From a virus, in the IMG/VR virus record IMGVR_UViG_3300047496_000205, positions 1 to 39,041 of that record: a DNA stretch of 39,041 nt; one strand, 5' to 3'. Both the position numbers and the translations under genes were made by a program. The notes under the pieces were generated by a model, which had not been told where the DNA came from, searched no databases, and worked only from the letters and a program-made list of their open reading frames with translations. Each line of letters begins with the position of its first letter. Within the stretch, counting starts at the first letter, position 1. Shown in pieces: positions 17,755 to 27,042 of the stretch.

Positions 17755-20700
17755 TTAACTAATCCGTAAATTATTTGGTGTGTTAGAATTAATTATAATA
17801 ATATTTGAGACTTGTGCAGTGCTGATAAACAACTCATCACTTCGGCACTGAATTTCAAACAAATCACCAAATGAAGCTCCACTAAATGTTGGAACTAAAA
17901 CAATGCTTCCAATTATGTTTGGTAGTTGTTGATGAACATATGCTGCCAATTCCGTAAAATAGAAACTCTCTCCAAAATCCCAATATTGAACGCTGAAATA
18001 ATTGTTGATTGCACGAACAATTTGGCTGGTGATTTCACCGGAACTTAGGGTTGATGTTGGAACGGTTATGACCTTAAACTGCGCCTGTAACTCTGGATCG
18101 GCCCCTGGCCCAAACAGGAATTTGTATTGAACTGGGCGCCAAACGATTTGGTCACTGTATATTTTATATTGCTCAAAATCTTGGAATGCAAGGCGCAAAT
18201 CTAGTTCTGTGGGCGCGGTAGGCATTTGCGAAGGAATGGCTCCGGCGGCGATCCAGAGGCGCACCAAATAATCATATGATGACGTTAGGACAAAAATATC
18301 GTTTATGTTCGTTCGAGCCGGGTCGATTCTCTGATTTATCGGTGCATAATGTTTCCACTGGAACATCATAGCCTCTGGAGATTGTAAAACAACTGGAGCG
18401 GTATTTGCGGCATACCAACGGCCAGCGACATTTGATCCTCTACCAATACCATATGAATATGTTCCTGGACCTTGTAGGGTCCATGTAGAAGACGTTGAGT
18501 TGGCCGTAGTGCATAGCCAAAATGTGTTTGTAAGCAATGCGTTATTGCTATTGATTTGGAAACCGACCGTATTTACAGATACAACCGTATTAACGCGATC
18601 TGTTTCTTCTTCAAACATATAGACCATATTTGGAAATGGTATATCACCATAAGTATCGTCATGTTGCCAGAACAAATGATTTTGGGCGACGCTATTGGAA
18701 ATAATTTTTTCAAAAGTATCTGGATAATCAGAAGTACCAGTTAAGAAACTATCAGCAAAAGTCACTGTAATTCTTCTAGGATTAGCTGAACCATTACGAT
18801 TGAAGTAGATTCTGTTGATGTCTAAGTCATAATTTTGACTAAGAGCGACGCCGGTAAGCGTAGTCGTATTAGCAACAAAGTTGTTCAAATCTTCATTAAC
18901 TTTCAGAACTCTTACTAAATCGTTTGCAACAACACCTGTATCTTGATCAGTCGTGCGACTTCCGTCATAAAACCATTGAACGTTATTATTGCTCTCAAAA
19001 ACATATCTTAATCCATTAGCCGAAAGCGTCCAAGTTCCTGCGCCAGAGTATTGAACTGCCATAATTTGGAACATGGTTGAAGTAGGCGATACAGGATTCG
19101 CGCTAGAAATAACTACCCAAGGAGATTGAACAGAAGAAGGATACACACTATAATCATACCAAAGAGTAAAAGATAAGTTATTAGTTAGATTTGTTGTTAT
19201 TGCTGCAACAGTAATAGAATCCAAAACTGTAAAGAAACTTGGAATAATATATTCTATTGTTGAAGTCGATGGGATAATGCGAGAAAGAGTTACTGGTCCA
19301 GCGGTTCCGGCTGGAGGAGCGATAGTTGGATCACCAACAATACTCACAATAGTTGACCACATAGGACCAGACCCAGTATTAAATAATACTGTCGCCCCTT
19401 GACGTAAATATGTTGGTGAAGCACTAAAATAGCCAGTATTACTAAAACTTGTATTAGAAGAAGCTTGCGTCCAAATTATACCAGATGCCGAAACAATTTG
19501 CGTATAAAGGTACGAATTAATATAGTTAATCACTTCAACTCTATCAATCATAGGCTGAATATATTGAGTTATTATATTACTTGCCGATGCATTCAAGGTA
19601 ATAGGTAATTGCGTATAAATATTATACTTTTCTTGAAAGAAAATACCATCATCTGAGAAAACAACTACGTCTTTATATGTTCCAGTTGGATCGTTTAAAT
19701 CAATAAAACGAGAATGACCCGAGTATATTCTATTAGTGGATTTGATTTTTGTGGCCAAATTACTTTGAAGTGGAAATGTATTATAATCCTGTCCTGACAC
19801 CATTCTATTTTGGGTGGCATACACAGATGGTGCTCTAGCTTTTACCTGATCATCCGTTTCGGCTGGAGCGGAGTTAGATATGGTCTGTTCCAAAGAAAAC
19901 GTTAGTGTCAACGTCTGCTTTACACCGCCTCTATTGTAATAAGGAATAGATAAATTCACATTTTGTATATCGGTGGGTTGAATTTGATATTGAAGTCCAT
20001 TTGAAGTACGATAAAAAACTCGTATATTACCAGTGGGCACATTGCCAAACAAACCATCGGAGAACCGAATACCTATTGAATCATTTTCGCCCGTAATTAC
20101 GGCAAAAATGTCTCTAATAGATGGATCAATATTGTTATAAGTTATGTTTTGACTAAAAATCGCGGGAACTTTTGTCCATGAATATAAAATATCTCCAGAA
20201 TCATTTACAGTTTGAACCCAAACATCTGAATTATTTACGCCGGTCGCATTGACATTTATAATGTTGTTTTCTATTGGATTAGGAATATTATATGTTGCTC
20301 TTTGTAATGTTCCTTGTTTAAATAACATGAAAAAACCAGTTAAACTACTGGAATATCCTTGCCCATCGTTCATATATAATACATGAAGAGCATCTGAAAA
20401 ATTTGGCTCACGTTCTACTATAGAACCACCATCAATAAAATCACTATTGACTACACTAAAATCCATATTAGTGCCACCGATTGATTTCGAAAAAGCAAGA
20501 TTAGCATCCGACATTACATTATTAAAGCGATAAAGCTGAGTATTTATTGATGCTACCAACCCGCTATTAAGTGGAACTCCAAACTGATTGGTTGAAATAA
20601 AAGAACTATTGAGAATTAACAGAAAACGTTCAAACCAATTTGGATCATCAGGATTATCCCATACTATCGTTTGATTATTTAAATTGGCACCAAAAGAATC

Positions 20701-21090
20701 ATATACATTATCTGTAGTTTTAATACCTACTAATTTTAAAATTCCTTGTGCTTCTTGGTTACGTTGTGGATTATATGAAATAAAACGAGCCAGTCGTAAA
20801 ATAGCGGTTCGTGTTTCGGCAGTGTCTAGAAAACTTTCTCTGGCATTAATATCCGTTCTAAAAGCTAATGTTCCGGCTAACCATGAAAGAAGATCGATGA
20901 TCGCTACAAATTCAGACGAAGTAATCCAATCGTTATAATTCTCCGGATAATTTTGCTGCAAATATGCCTGTAATGCAGCATTGATACTGGCTGGATCAGA
21001 GGCATTAAAATTAATATCGGTGAAAGCTTGATATAAAACCGTCCAATCATTTCCAGCGAACAAATCCGATTGTCTAAGTGATTGACTCAT
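17755..21090 (-). CDS. Baseplate wedge protein, T4 gp6 / baseplate J family
   Basis: 1111 residues, against about 660 for T4 gp6. The N-terminal signature of the family is clear: residues 60-110 read EFVAIIDLLSWLAGTLAFRT, then INARESFLDTAETRTAILRL, then ARFISYNPQRN. The C-terminal 150 residues contain YDYLVRLWIAAGA, then QYKFLFGPGADPELQAQF and ITSQIVRAINNYF, which match gp6-type ends. The middle carries extra beta-rich Asn/Thr/Ser segments that account for the larger size. gp6 forms the ring joining the wedges around the tail hub. The gene lies 32 bases downstream of the gp25-like gene, in the order expected for a wedge operon. The ribosome site is AAAAGGAAA before ATG 21090. Confidence 0.88.
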   Translation of the reverse strand: MSQSLRQSDLFAGNDWTVLYQAFTDINFNASDPASINAALQAYLQQNYPENYNDWITSSEFVAIIDLLSWLAGTLAFRTDINARESFLDTAETRTAILRLARFISYNPQRNQEAQGILKLVGIKTTDNVYDSFGANLNNQTIVWDNPDDPNWFERFLLILNSSFISTNQFGVPLNSGLVASINTQLYRFNNVMSDANLAFSKSIGGTNMDFSVVNSDFIDGGSIVEREPNFSDALHVLYMNDGQGYSSSLTGFFMLFKQGTLQRATYNIPNPIENNIINVNATGVNNSDVWVQTVNDSGDILYSWTKVPAIFSQNITYNNIDPSIRDIFAVITGENDSIGIRFSDGLFGNVPTGNIRVFYRTSNGLQYQIQPTDIQNVNLSIPYYNRGGVKQTLTLTFSLEQTISNSAPAETDDQVKARAPSVYATQNRMVSGQDYNTFPLQSNLATKIKSTNRIYSGHSRFIDLNDPTGTYKDVVVFSDDGIFFQEKYNIYTQLPITLNASASNIITQYIQPMIDRVEVINYINSYLYTQIVSASGIIWTQASSNTSFSNTGYFSASPTYLRQGATVLFNTGSGPMWSTIVSIVGDPTIAPPAGTAGPVTLSRIIPSTSTIEYIIPSFFTVLDSITVAAITTNLTNNLSFTLWYDYSVYPSSVQSPWVVISSANPVSPTSTMFQIMAVQYSGAGTWTLSANGLRYVFESNNNVQWFYDGSRTTDQDTGVVANDLVRVLKVNEDLNNFVANTTTLTGVALSQNYDLDINRIYFNRNGSANPRRITVTFADSFLTGTSDYPDTFEKIISNSVAQNHLFWQHDDTYGDIPFPNMVYMFEEETDRVNTVVSVNTVGFQINSNNALLTNTFWLCTTANSTSSTWTLQGPGTYSYGIGRGSNVAGRWYAANTAPVVLQSPEAMMFQWKHYAPINQRIDPARTNINDIFVLTSSYDYLVRLWIAAGAIPSQMPTAPTELDLRLAFQDFEQYKIYSDQIVWRPVQYKFLFGPGADPELQAQFKVITVPTSTLSSGEITSQIVRAINNYFSVQYWDFGESFYFTELAAYVHQQLPNIIGSIVLVPTFSGASFGDLFEIQCRSDELFISTAQVSNIIIINSNTPNNLRIS

Positions 21091-21122
21091 AAGGTATTTT
21101 TCCTTTTTTCGTTATATTTCAT

Positions 21123-21521
21123 TTAAGCACCATAACCGGGCGACGATTCTTCTTTATTGAAGATGGCTGTGAACGTTCTTACAACATTTAACCCATTATA
21201 TAATAGTAATAAATCAACTCTAATAGAATTATCTGTTGCCGTTACAGTAACATTATTCACCGTTACTCTGGTATCTTCCTCACAAATATTTATTGCCTCA
21301 TTTATGATCAACCCTTCGTTCGTAGGCGTCATTTGTTCCATTAAGTAATCCCAAATCTTACATCCCCAAGTTGGGCGCATAACGCGTTCACCTACTCTTG
21401 TCTGAAAATGATTCATCAAATCTCTATTGACCAAATCAATATCATAGTAAGTCCATTTACGATTTAAATTATTACCAATGGTACTGAAACCAACAAAAAG
21501 ATAAGAAGGAGAATTAGCCAT
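21123..21521 (-). CDS. Baseplate wedge protein, T4 gp25 family
   Basis: 132 residues, the same length as T4 gp25. Family features are visible: DLVNRDLMNHFQTRVGERVM, then RPTWGCKIWDYLMEQ, where R-G-ERVM-P-GC-I is the gp25/W family core. This is followed by IINEAINICEEDTRV and alternating hydrophobic beta strands. In contractile systems gp25 sits at the wedge core and starts sheath assembly. It starts 5 bases after an AATAAATA late box and is followed directly by the gp6-like gene. It is divergent from the helicase. Confidence 0.92.
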   Translation of the reverse strand: MANSPSYLFVGFSTIGNNLNRKWTYYDIDLVNRDLMNHFQTRVGERVMRPTWGCKIWDYLMEQMTPTNEGLIINEAINICEEDTRVTVNNVTVTATDNSIRVDLLLLYNGLNVVRTFTAIFNKEESSPGYGA

Positions 21522-21526
21522 ATACC

Positions 21527-21534
21527 TATTTATT
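21527..21534 (-). promoter_or_regulatory. Late promoter box before the gp25-like gene
   Basis: AATAAATA, then GGTAT, then ATG 21521. The 5-base gap is the same as for the gene starting at 6372. It probably serves the gp25-gp6 operon. Confidence 0.6.
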
Positions 21535-21560
21535 TAAGAGTTAACATCATATTTTATAGG

Positions 21561-21588
21561 TTGCAAAAATAAAATCATATGATATATT
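21561..21588 (+). promoter_or_regulatory. Sigma70-like promoter for the helicase
   Basis: TTGCAA (21561-21566), 16-base spacer, TATATT (21583-21588), about 37 bases before ATG 21625. Moderate match only. It lies back to back with the late box of the gp25-like gene. Confidence 0.45.
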
Positions 21589-21624
21589 GAAGTCATAGCC
21601 GAACGATGAAACTAGGAGAAATAG

Positions 21625-23139
21625 ATGACCCCTACTGTTCAGCAAGAAACTTTTCTGGAAGCTCTTATCAATACCAATGAAAATCTTTCGCTGGTTGCCC
21701 GCGCTGGTTGTGGCAAGACGAGCACTATTCTTCTCGCGGTTGATGCCGTCGCCAATAAATGGCCGACTGCCGAAATTGCGGTTTGTGCCTATAATAAGTC
21801 GATTGCTGACGAAGTTTCTGAAAAACTTAAGTTGGCTGGACATACGAATTGGCGAACGGTTCAAGCCAGCACTTTGCATTCCATGGGTTTTGGTCTGGTA
21901 AAGTTTATTTTCAAGCCATTTGTTGATGACAAGAAAATTCGCAAATTGATTGCTACTCAAAATGATAGCATTTCTGCCGTATATTCTTATCAAATTGAGC
22001 AATTGGTTCGTTATGCCAAACAAGCTGGTGTTGGTTTCTTTTCTGATTCTCCTATTTCCAACGTGCAAGTCTGGTATGATTTGGCGGATCATTTCAACAT
22101 CAACGGCGTTGATGATATGGGTGATATGGATCAGATCGTGGATATTTCGCAAAAGATTTATTCCGCTTCCTTGGCTCAAACAGACGTCATCGATTTTGAT
22201 GACATGATTCTTTTTCCTTTGATTAAGAACCTGCGAACGAAATTTACAAAAGATTTCATTTTTCTTGATGAAGCTCAAGACCTTTCCCGAGCAAGGCAAG
22301 CTTTGGCTCGCAAGTTTCTTAAAGCCGGAAGTGGCCGTATGATTATTGTTGGTGATGATCGCCAAGCCATTTATGGATTTTCTGGCGCAGATGCGGCGGC
22401 TCTGGACAATCTTACCAGTGGATTGAACGCCAAGAAGTTTCCTCTGTCAATTACATGGCGATGCCCTAAGGCCGTTGTTGCTCTGGCTCAACGGTATGTT
22501 CCCGATATTCAAGCTGCACCTAATGCGCCAGAAGGTGAAGTAATGATAATTTCGATGCAAGAAGAAGAAAGTGCTAAGGCTTGGATCAATAACTTAGTTC
22601 CAAACGATGCCATTCTTTGCCGTAATACCGCGCCCTTGATCACCTTGGCCTATAAACTGATCCGAGCCGGTAAGGCGGTCAAAGTCGAAGGCCGCCAGAT
22701 CGGAGAAGGTCTTCAAGCTTTGGCTAAGCGTTGGAAGGTTAATACCATTGATGATCTTCTCAACAAGCTCGATATATATCGAGATCGCGAAATTCAAAAG
22801 GCTATGGCCAAGAGCAATGAGTCCAAAATTGACGAGATCAATGATCGGGTAGATACCCTGGTTGAAGTTTGCGCTGCTTGCATTTTGCAAGGAAAGACTA
22901 CTGTTAACGATGTGTGCCAGTTCATTGATAATTTGTTTGCGGATGATGCAGAAAATGTGATAATTTGCGCTACATATCACCGAGCCAAAGGGCGCGAATG
23001 GGATCGTGTATATTTGTGGGAACATTACTCGCGCTGTCCGTCTAGGTTCGCCACCCAACAATGGGAAAAGGATCAGGAATCCAATCTTGCTTATGTGGCT
23101 ATAACGCGAGCCAAGCGGGTTCTGGGCTTTGTTTCTTAA
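21625..23139 (+). CDS. UvrD/Rep-like superfamily 1 DNA helicase
   Basis: 504 residues from ATG 21625, with AGGAGA five bases upstream. All core SF1A motifs are present in order. Motif Q lies near TPTVQQ, Walker A is ARAGCGKTST (residues 25-34, K31), and Walker B is FLDEAQD (D215, E216). Motif III is VGDDRQAIYGFSGA (about 242-255), motif IV is SITWRCPKAV, motif V is ATYHRAKGREWD (about 450), and motif VI is AYVAITRAKR near the C-terminus. It should unwind or translocate on DNA by ATP hydrolysis during replication or recombination. It is shorter than bacterial UvrD (about 720), as phage forms often are. Its DNA is visibly GC-richer than the structural genes, which may reflect later acquisition or early-gene codon use. 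Confidence 0.93.
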   Translation: MTPTVQQETFLEALINTNENLSLVARAGCGKTSTILLAVDAVANKWPTAEIAVCAYNKSIADEVSEKLKLAGHTNWRTVQASTLHSMGFGLVKFIFKPFVDDKKIRKLIATQNDSISAVYSYQIEQLVRYAKQAGVGFFSDSPISNVQVWYDLADHFNINGVDDMGDMDQIVDISQKIYSASLAQTDVIDFDDMILFPLIKNLRTKFTKDFIFLDEAQDLSRARQALARKFLKAGSGRMIIVGDDRQAIYGFSGADAAALDNLTSGLNAKKFPLSITWRCPKAVVALAQRYVPDIQAAPNAPEGEVMIISMQEEESAKAWINNLVPNDAILCRNTAPLITLAYKLIRAGKAVKVEGRQIGEGLQALAKRWKVNTIDDLLNKLDIYRDREIQKAMAKSNESKIDEINDRVDTLVEVCAACILQGKTTVNDVCQFIDNLFADDAENVIICATYHRAKGREWDRVYLWEHYSRCPSRFATQQWEKDQESNLAYVAITRAKRVLGFVS

Positions 23140-23147
23140 AGGAAAAA

Positions 23148-23339
23148 ATGGAAGAAAAAATAAAAATTGAACTTGATGGTATTGTTCTGGAAAACAAAGC
23201 GATTGTTCCCGGTCTGTCATTTCATGATCTGGTTATGATATACGAGCGAGCTTTCCAGAGTGCCAAGCCGGGGATGAATTTGCTGGAAATCCAGGAAAAT
23301 GGCCAGCTTTTGGGCTTGGGGTTATGGTGGATCGATTAA
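23148..23339 (+). CDS. Small hypothetical protein (63 residues)
   Basis: ATG 23148 has AAAGGAAAA immediately upstream and lies 8 bases after the helicase stop, so it is probably translated from the same mRNA. The product is acidic (MEEKIKIELDGIVLEN), with a central helix (FHDLVMIYERAFQSA) and a Gly/Leu/Trp end (LGLGLWWID). No known motif is recognised. Position suggests an early gene. Confidence 0.6.
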   Translation: MEEKIKIELDGIVLENKAIVPGLSFHDLVMIYERAFQSAKPGMNLLEIQENGQLLGLGLWWID

Positions 23340-23349
23340 AAAATATAAA

Positions 23350-23469
23350 ATGCCGAACATTACAAAGGTCGATCCGTCTTCCGTCCAACGTCACAATGAA
23401 ATTCAGACTACTATTATGATGAAGCAATCCGAAATTGATAGGTTGCGAGCACAATTAGATGACGAGTAA
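23350..23469 (+). CDS. Small coiled-coil peptide (39 residues)
   Basis: ATG 23350, with no clear ribosome site, lies 10 bases after the previous stop. The sequence has a polar start (MPNITKVDPSSVQRHNE), then a heptad-like helix (MMKQSEIDRLRAQLDDE). Position and helical pattern support a real small gene. The function is unknown. Confidence 0.5.
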   Translation: MPNITKVDPSSVQRHNEIQTTIMMKQSEIDRLRAQLDDE

Positions 23470-23483
23470 TAAAACTAATTGAA

Positions 23484-23825
23484 ATGATTGGATATAAACT
23501 ATTTCATATAAGACGTGACGGTTCTATTGGTCCATTATTTATAAATCGCAAACAACGAATACATGTCGGTGAAAGATTAATAGCAGAGGCACATCCGACT
23601 AAAGGTTTTGCTTATCGACCGGGCTGGCATGTGTGTTGTGAACCTTTGGCTCCACATCTTTCTAAAAAAGAAAGAGAATGGTTTGTGGTAGAAATTGAGG
23701 ATTGGGTAGAATTTTCGCGTCCGGTTTCACAAGGTGGTCTGTGGTTTACTGCAAATGTAATGACGGTTTTACATCGTTATCAGGCAAATACCCATACGCT
23801 TCCATTATACCATACAGGAGCATAA
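23484..23825 (+). CDS. Conserved small phage protein (113 residues)
   Basis: Starts at ATG 23484. The sequence contains RRDGSIGPLFINRKQRI, then KGFAYRPGWHVC, then APHLS-KEREW-VVEIEDW and FSRPVSQGGLWF. I recognise this as a recurrent but uncharacterised phage and bacterial family (RPGWH ... APHLS ... RW-VE pattern). The natural family end should fall near VMTVLHRY. The last dozen residues here are read through the complement of the convergent fibre gene, with which it overlaps by 46 bases (23780-23825). It probably lost its original stop or was trimmed by recombination. Confidence 0.7.
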   Translation: MIGYKLFHIRRDGSIGPLFINRKQRIHVGERLIAEAHPTKGFAYRPGWHVCCEPLAPHLSKKEREWFVVEIEDWVEFSRPVSQGGLWFTANVMTVLHRYQANTHTLPLYHTGA

Positions 23826-24919
23826 ACGCTTCCATTACCAACAGCATTTCCCATAAAGACCGGAGAATTAGCATCGGCGACGATTGCTCTGGCTCCTAAA
23901 GCAACGTTAGATACGGGCAAAGTAGCAACTATATACAAATTAGAAATTGCATTTGCGTTGGCGGCGGCGACTACCGCATTGATGCGAGTGCTTAACGCAG
24001 CATCACCAGCAATTCTTGCGCTTGTTTCAGTAGAACCATTTGTAGTTAGAATAGCTATATTTGATTGAAGGAGCGCTATATTTGCGGTATTATTTGCAAT
24101 AGCTGGTCCAAATGTTGCGTTTAACGTTGTTATAGTATTGTTAGCGACAATAACTTGTGAAATTGTATTAGACAATAAGGTATTTGTATTACTTACTACA
24201 GAAGTCAAATTGTTAAGATTTGTAGTGAGAACAGTATCAGCCGAAGAACGCGTATTTGATTCACTGGCTAAAGAATTTGACAAATTTGAAATTGAAGCGG
24301 CTACTGCATTAGCATTAGCTGTTAAAGCCAATGACGTAATTTGACTTTGTAGATTTGTGTCAGCGTTTGCTCTATTAATTTTTTCGGCATTAAGATCAGA
24401 CTGAGTATAAGAAACCGCTGCATTTGCCGCGATCACCGCTTGAGCTACTGCTGTATTTGATACGATTGCTAACTGTGAGATCATATATCCCAAAGGCACG
24501 GCATCTGAAGAAAGCGAAGGAGAATAATCTAATTGCAAATGAGTAGTAACTTCTAAATTTGAAAAAACAACACTTCCGACATTGTTTTGAGAAATTAATG
24601 TTCTCCAACCAGAACCATCATAATATTGAACCGAATTTGATATATAGGCTAAAATGCCTGCCGTTGGCGAACCTGTTGGCGAACCTGGAAGTTGAAGGGC
24701 GTTGTTTGGATAAACTAAATGATAGGTAATAGCTCCACCAGAACCTTGAGATACTGAAAATGCAATAACACTAGCATTATCATTAACTGCAGTCTGAAGA
24801 TTTTCTACCGCAGTCTTAATAATACCAAAATTATCACGAAATTGTTGAGAAGGCTGATCAACGTTTGGTGTTGGAAAATTTGGATTATAAACTAAGGTAA
24901 GGCCAGTATCTATGCTCAT
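23780..24919 (-). CDS. Tail fibre protein with long coiled-coil shaft (379 residues)
   Basis: The N-terminus (MSIDTGLTLVYNPNFPTPNV then DQPSQQFRDNFGIIKTAVEN) is of the type seen in fibre attachment domains. It is followed by YYDGSGWRTL. Residues about 160-330 are Ala/Asn/Ser-rich helices with three related units (LNAEKINRANADTNLQSQI, ESNTRSSADTVLTTNL, ETSARIAGDAALSTRI) fitting a trimeric coiled-coil shaft. The end, NGSVYAPVWYNGSVWVF, is a short beta tip found on phage fibres. The start codon lies 6 bases after an exact TATAAATA. It should form a thin trimeric fibre attached to the baseplate. The 3' end overlaps the convergent gene 23484-23825. Confidence 0.78.
   Translation of the reverse strand: MSIDTGLTLVYNPNFPTPNVDQPSQQFRDNFGIIKTAVENLQTAVNDNASVIAFSVSQGSGGAITYHLVYPNNALQLPGSPTGSPTAGILAYISNSVQYYDGSGWRTLISQNNVGSVVFSNLEVTTHLQLDYSPSLSSDAVPLGYMISQLAIVSNTAVAQAVIAANAAVSYTQSDLNAEKINRANADTNLQSQITSLALTANANAVAASISNLSNSLASESNTRSSADTVLTTNLNNLTSVVSNTNTLLSNTISQVIVANNTITTLNATFGPAIANNTANIALLQSNIAILTTNGSTETSARIAGDAALSTRINAVVAAANANAISNLYIVATLPVSNVALGARAIVADANSPVFMGNAVGNGSVYAPVWYNGSVWVFA
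23796..23837. repeat. 12-bp direct repeat 30 bp apart
   Basis: ACGCTTCCATTA occurs at 23796-23807 and 23826-23837. It encodes the repeated NGSV(Y/W) of the fibre tip and lies across the overlap of the two convergent genes. Confidence 0.7.
24664..24687. repeat. 12-bp tandem duplication in the fibre gene
   Basis: TTGGCGAACCTG occurs twice in direct succession and encodes a GSPTGSPT stretch in the fibre protein. It looks like a simple slippage expansion. Confidence 0.7.
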
Positions 24920-24925
24920 AGGTTC

Positions 24926-24933
24926 TATTTATA
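24926..24933 (-). promoter_or_regulatory. T4-type late promoter box, 6 bases before the start codon
   Basis: Exact TATAAATA, then GAACCT, then ATG 24919. No Shine-Dalgarno sequence lies between box and start. Confidence 0.7.
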
Positions 24934-24935
24934 CT

Positions 24936-27011
24936 TTAAAGAGAGGTTGCTTGAACTGATGAATTTCCTATCGCGGTTCCCATACTTGCGAAACTTTCTG
25001 GAATATAAGGTGGCATTCTTATTAATTGTTTTTGAGAAAAATCTGGTGAGAAAAATCGTGTAGTCAAATCGAAAATAGTTTGATTGCCATCAAATGTTGT
25101 AGAATCACCGGGATATAATACATAATACTGATCAAACCATATTTCATAACCATTTGCCATAGGATTAGGTGAGTCATAAGACTGTTCAATAGGCGCATGA
25201 CGTTGACGAATATTATTTAAAATAGTCGCTCCGGTTCCAGGTTTAAGATATGCTACAACCAAAGCAGGTATATACCCTAAAGCAGAGGCAGGATTGTTAT
25301 TTCCTTGTGGGCTAGTCATCCACAATGGAAGATTTTCGGCCGTTCCTATTCCAAGTGCATGTCGAAAAGCTGGATTAGTAGCAGGGATACCTAAAGCGTT
25401 GACAAATTCATAACGTATATTATTGATACTTGTTGGATATACATACTGAGGATGTCCCGATAAAGATTCTGGATAAATTACTGGATCAATAACTGGCACA
25501 TTATTAATTAAAGTATATCCACCGGCTTTTTCCAATGGATCATAAACTGGTCTATATAATACTTCATATGCAACGTTACCATTAATTACTGCATAGGCAA
25601 GAGCATGATCACCCAAAATTAACTTAATTGGGCGATCATAATTAGATTGTGAAGCAACACTTTGAAAAGAAACCGGAATACTGGCTCTTAATAAAAATAT
25701 AGTATAGGTATTAATAAAGTTTTGATCAGTGGGTCTAAAGATAGAGGAAGGAGATATTACGGTATTATAATAATTTTCCATTGGCTTTTTGTCATTAACT
25801 CGTAGCAAAAAATCCATTTCAAGAAATTCATTATTATAGTACAGGGTTTGCGTTGAAATAGAAAAAGTTCTATCAGCATAAGCTCCATCGACGAAAGCTC
25901 TTATTGCAAAAGTATATATTTGATTTGTGGAAATAAAACCTAAAGTTCCTTCTATATTTCCATTTAAAGAATTAAGAATAAGATTAGGAGGAAGACTCGA
26001 TGAAATTACTCGATACGATACTGGACCTCCAGTAGTACAAAATGCACTAACTGACATCGCACAAATTGTACCAGAAATTAATGTACCCAAACTTCCAGGA
26101 TAAGTATTCCAAATAACTTTCTCAAATGGCGAAAGAATATTGAATGGAGGATTTACTTGAATACCACAAACAAGTGGAGTTGCCCCTGAACCAGAAGTTA
26201 TAGGATCATTATTACTATCTGTCATAGTAAGTTTGAAAAAATATTGTCCAACAGGTAAAACTGTATTCACAGAACCAGTAATCAAACCGGTTCTATTATT
26301 CAATACCAATCCTGTTGGGAAAGCATTAAATGGTGCGGTAATAGATTCCGATCCTGTAAAATTACCAAGAGTGAGATACGGTTGTAATCCATTAGGTTCA
26401 TAGAGACTAAATTGATATAAAAACGGCTCTCCACGGTTAGTTGAACCTAACGGATAATATTGAAATCCGGCTGCCGCCGTAATTTGAGAAGGTAATGCCC
26501 CCCATCCCGGAGGAACCACTACGGTTGAAACTGGAATAGCGTTTATCGAAAGCTGTCGATCTCTACTAAAAAATCCATCAGTAATTCTAATAGCAAATGT
26601 ATATATTAACGGGTCAAGACTTGGGATTAAACCAACTAATCCACTAATCAATCCGGTTGAACTAATAGATAGACCAGGAGGAAGACTGTTGTATAGAAGT
26701 GAATAGGATATAACATCCGATGTATATATCGAAAATATATCAGTTGGCAGCAAAGTATGGGTAAATTGAACAGCGTTAGATAAAATAGTAAATGAAACTG
26801 CATCACCATTTACTAAAATTAGATTAACATTCGCCGAATTTGTTCCAATTTCTAAAACCGTTTGAGAACCAGCTTGTGTAACGCTATCATCACTACCCAT
26901 GCATTGGGCCATTCGAACAGCAGCTAACTGAATATTAGCTGAAACATTTTGAGTAACGCTGCCCGGTAAAAGACCGACTGGTGTCAACCAAGTGGGATAG
27001 AATGTGATCAT
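24936..27011 (-). CDS. Ig-repeat tail/baseplate structural protein (691 residues)
   Basis: The N-terminus (MITFYPTWLTPVGLLPGSVT) precedes three He_PIG-type Ig-like units, recognised by SLPPGLSISSTGLISG (about residue 112), FPTGLVLNNRTGLITGSV (about 230) and SLPPNLILNSLNGNIEGTLG (about 345). Each is followed by an YTFAIR-type strand. The C-terminal 300 residues form a different domain with DRPIKLILGDHAL, a Y-YP-S-NN-RYEF segment, and a proline-rich Asn-rich end. It is most likely a fibre or baseplate decoration protein. The Ig units resemble those of the 3369-residue protein. It lies 16 bases upstream of the coiled-coil fibre gene and starts 4 bases after GATAAATA. Confidence 0.72.
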   Translation of the reverse strand: MITFYPTWLTPVGLLPGSVTQNVSANIQLAAVRMAQCMGSDDSVTQAGSQTVLEIGTNSANVNLILVNGDAVSFTILSNAVQFTHTLLPTDIFSIYTSDVISYSLLYNSLPPGLSISSTGLISGLVGLIPSLDPLIYTFAIRITDGFFSRDRQLSINAIPVSTVVVPPGWGALPSQITAAAGFQYYPLGSTNRGEPFLYQFSLYEPNGLQPYLTLGNFTGSESITAPFNAFPTGLVLNNRTGLITGSVNTVLPVGQYFFKLTMTDSNNDPITSGSGATPLVCGIQVNPPFNILSPFEKVIWNTYPGSLGTLISGTICAMSVSAFCTTGGPVSYRVISSSLPPNLILNSLNGNIEGTLGFISTNQIYTFAIRAFVDGAYADRTFSISTQTLYYNNEFLEMDFLLRVNDKKPMENYYNTVISPSSIFRPTDQNFINTYTIFLLRASIPVSFQSVASQSNYDRPIKLILGDHALAYAVINGNVAYEVLYRPVYDPLEKAGGYTLINNVPVIDPVIYPESLSGHPQYVYPTSINNIRYEFVNALGIPATNPAFRHALGIGTAENLPLWMTSPQGNNNPASALGYIPALVVAYLKPGTGATILNNIRQRHAPIEQSYDSPNPMANGYEIWFDQYYVLYPGDSTTFDGNQTIFDLTTRFFSPDFSQKQLIRMPPYIPESFASMGTAIGNSSVQATSL

Positions 27012-27015
27012 CGGT

Positions 27016-27023
27016 TATTTATC
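27016..27023 (-). promoter_or_regulatory. Late promoter box, 4 bases before the start codon
   Basis: GATAAATA, then ACCG, then ATG 27011. One mismatch to TATAAATA. No ribosome site is visible between box and start. Confidence 0.6.
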
Positions 27024-27042
27024 CGATGAGTTTACATCCAGA

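Noticed and set aside
21547-22365. 272-codon frame opposite the helicase
   Set aside because: It lies entirely antisense to a gene with all helicase motifs, and its sequence shows no recognisable domain.
22594-23220. 208-codon frame opposite the helicase C-terminus
   Set aside because: Antisense to helicase motifs V and VI; no start signals of its own.
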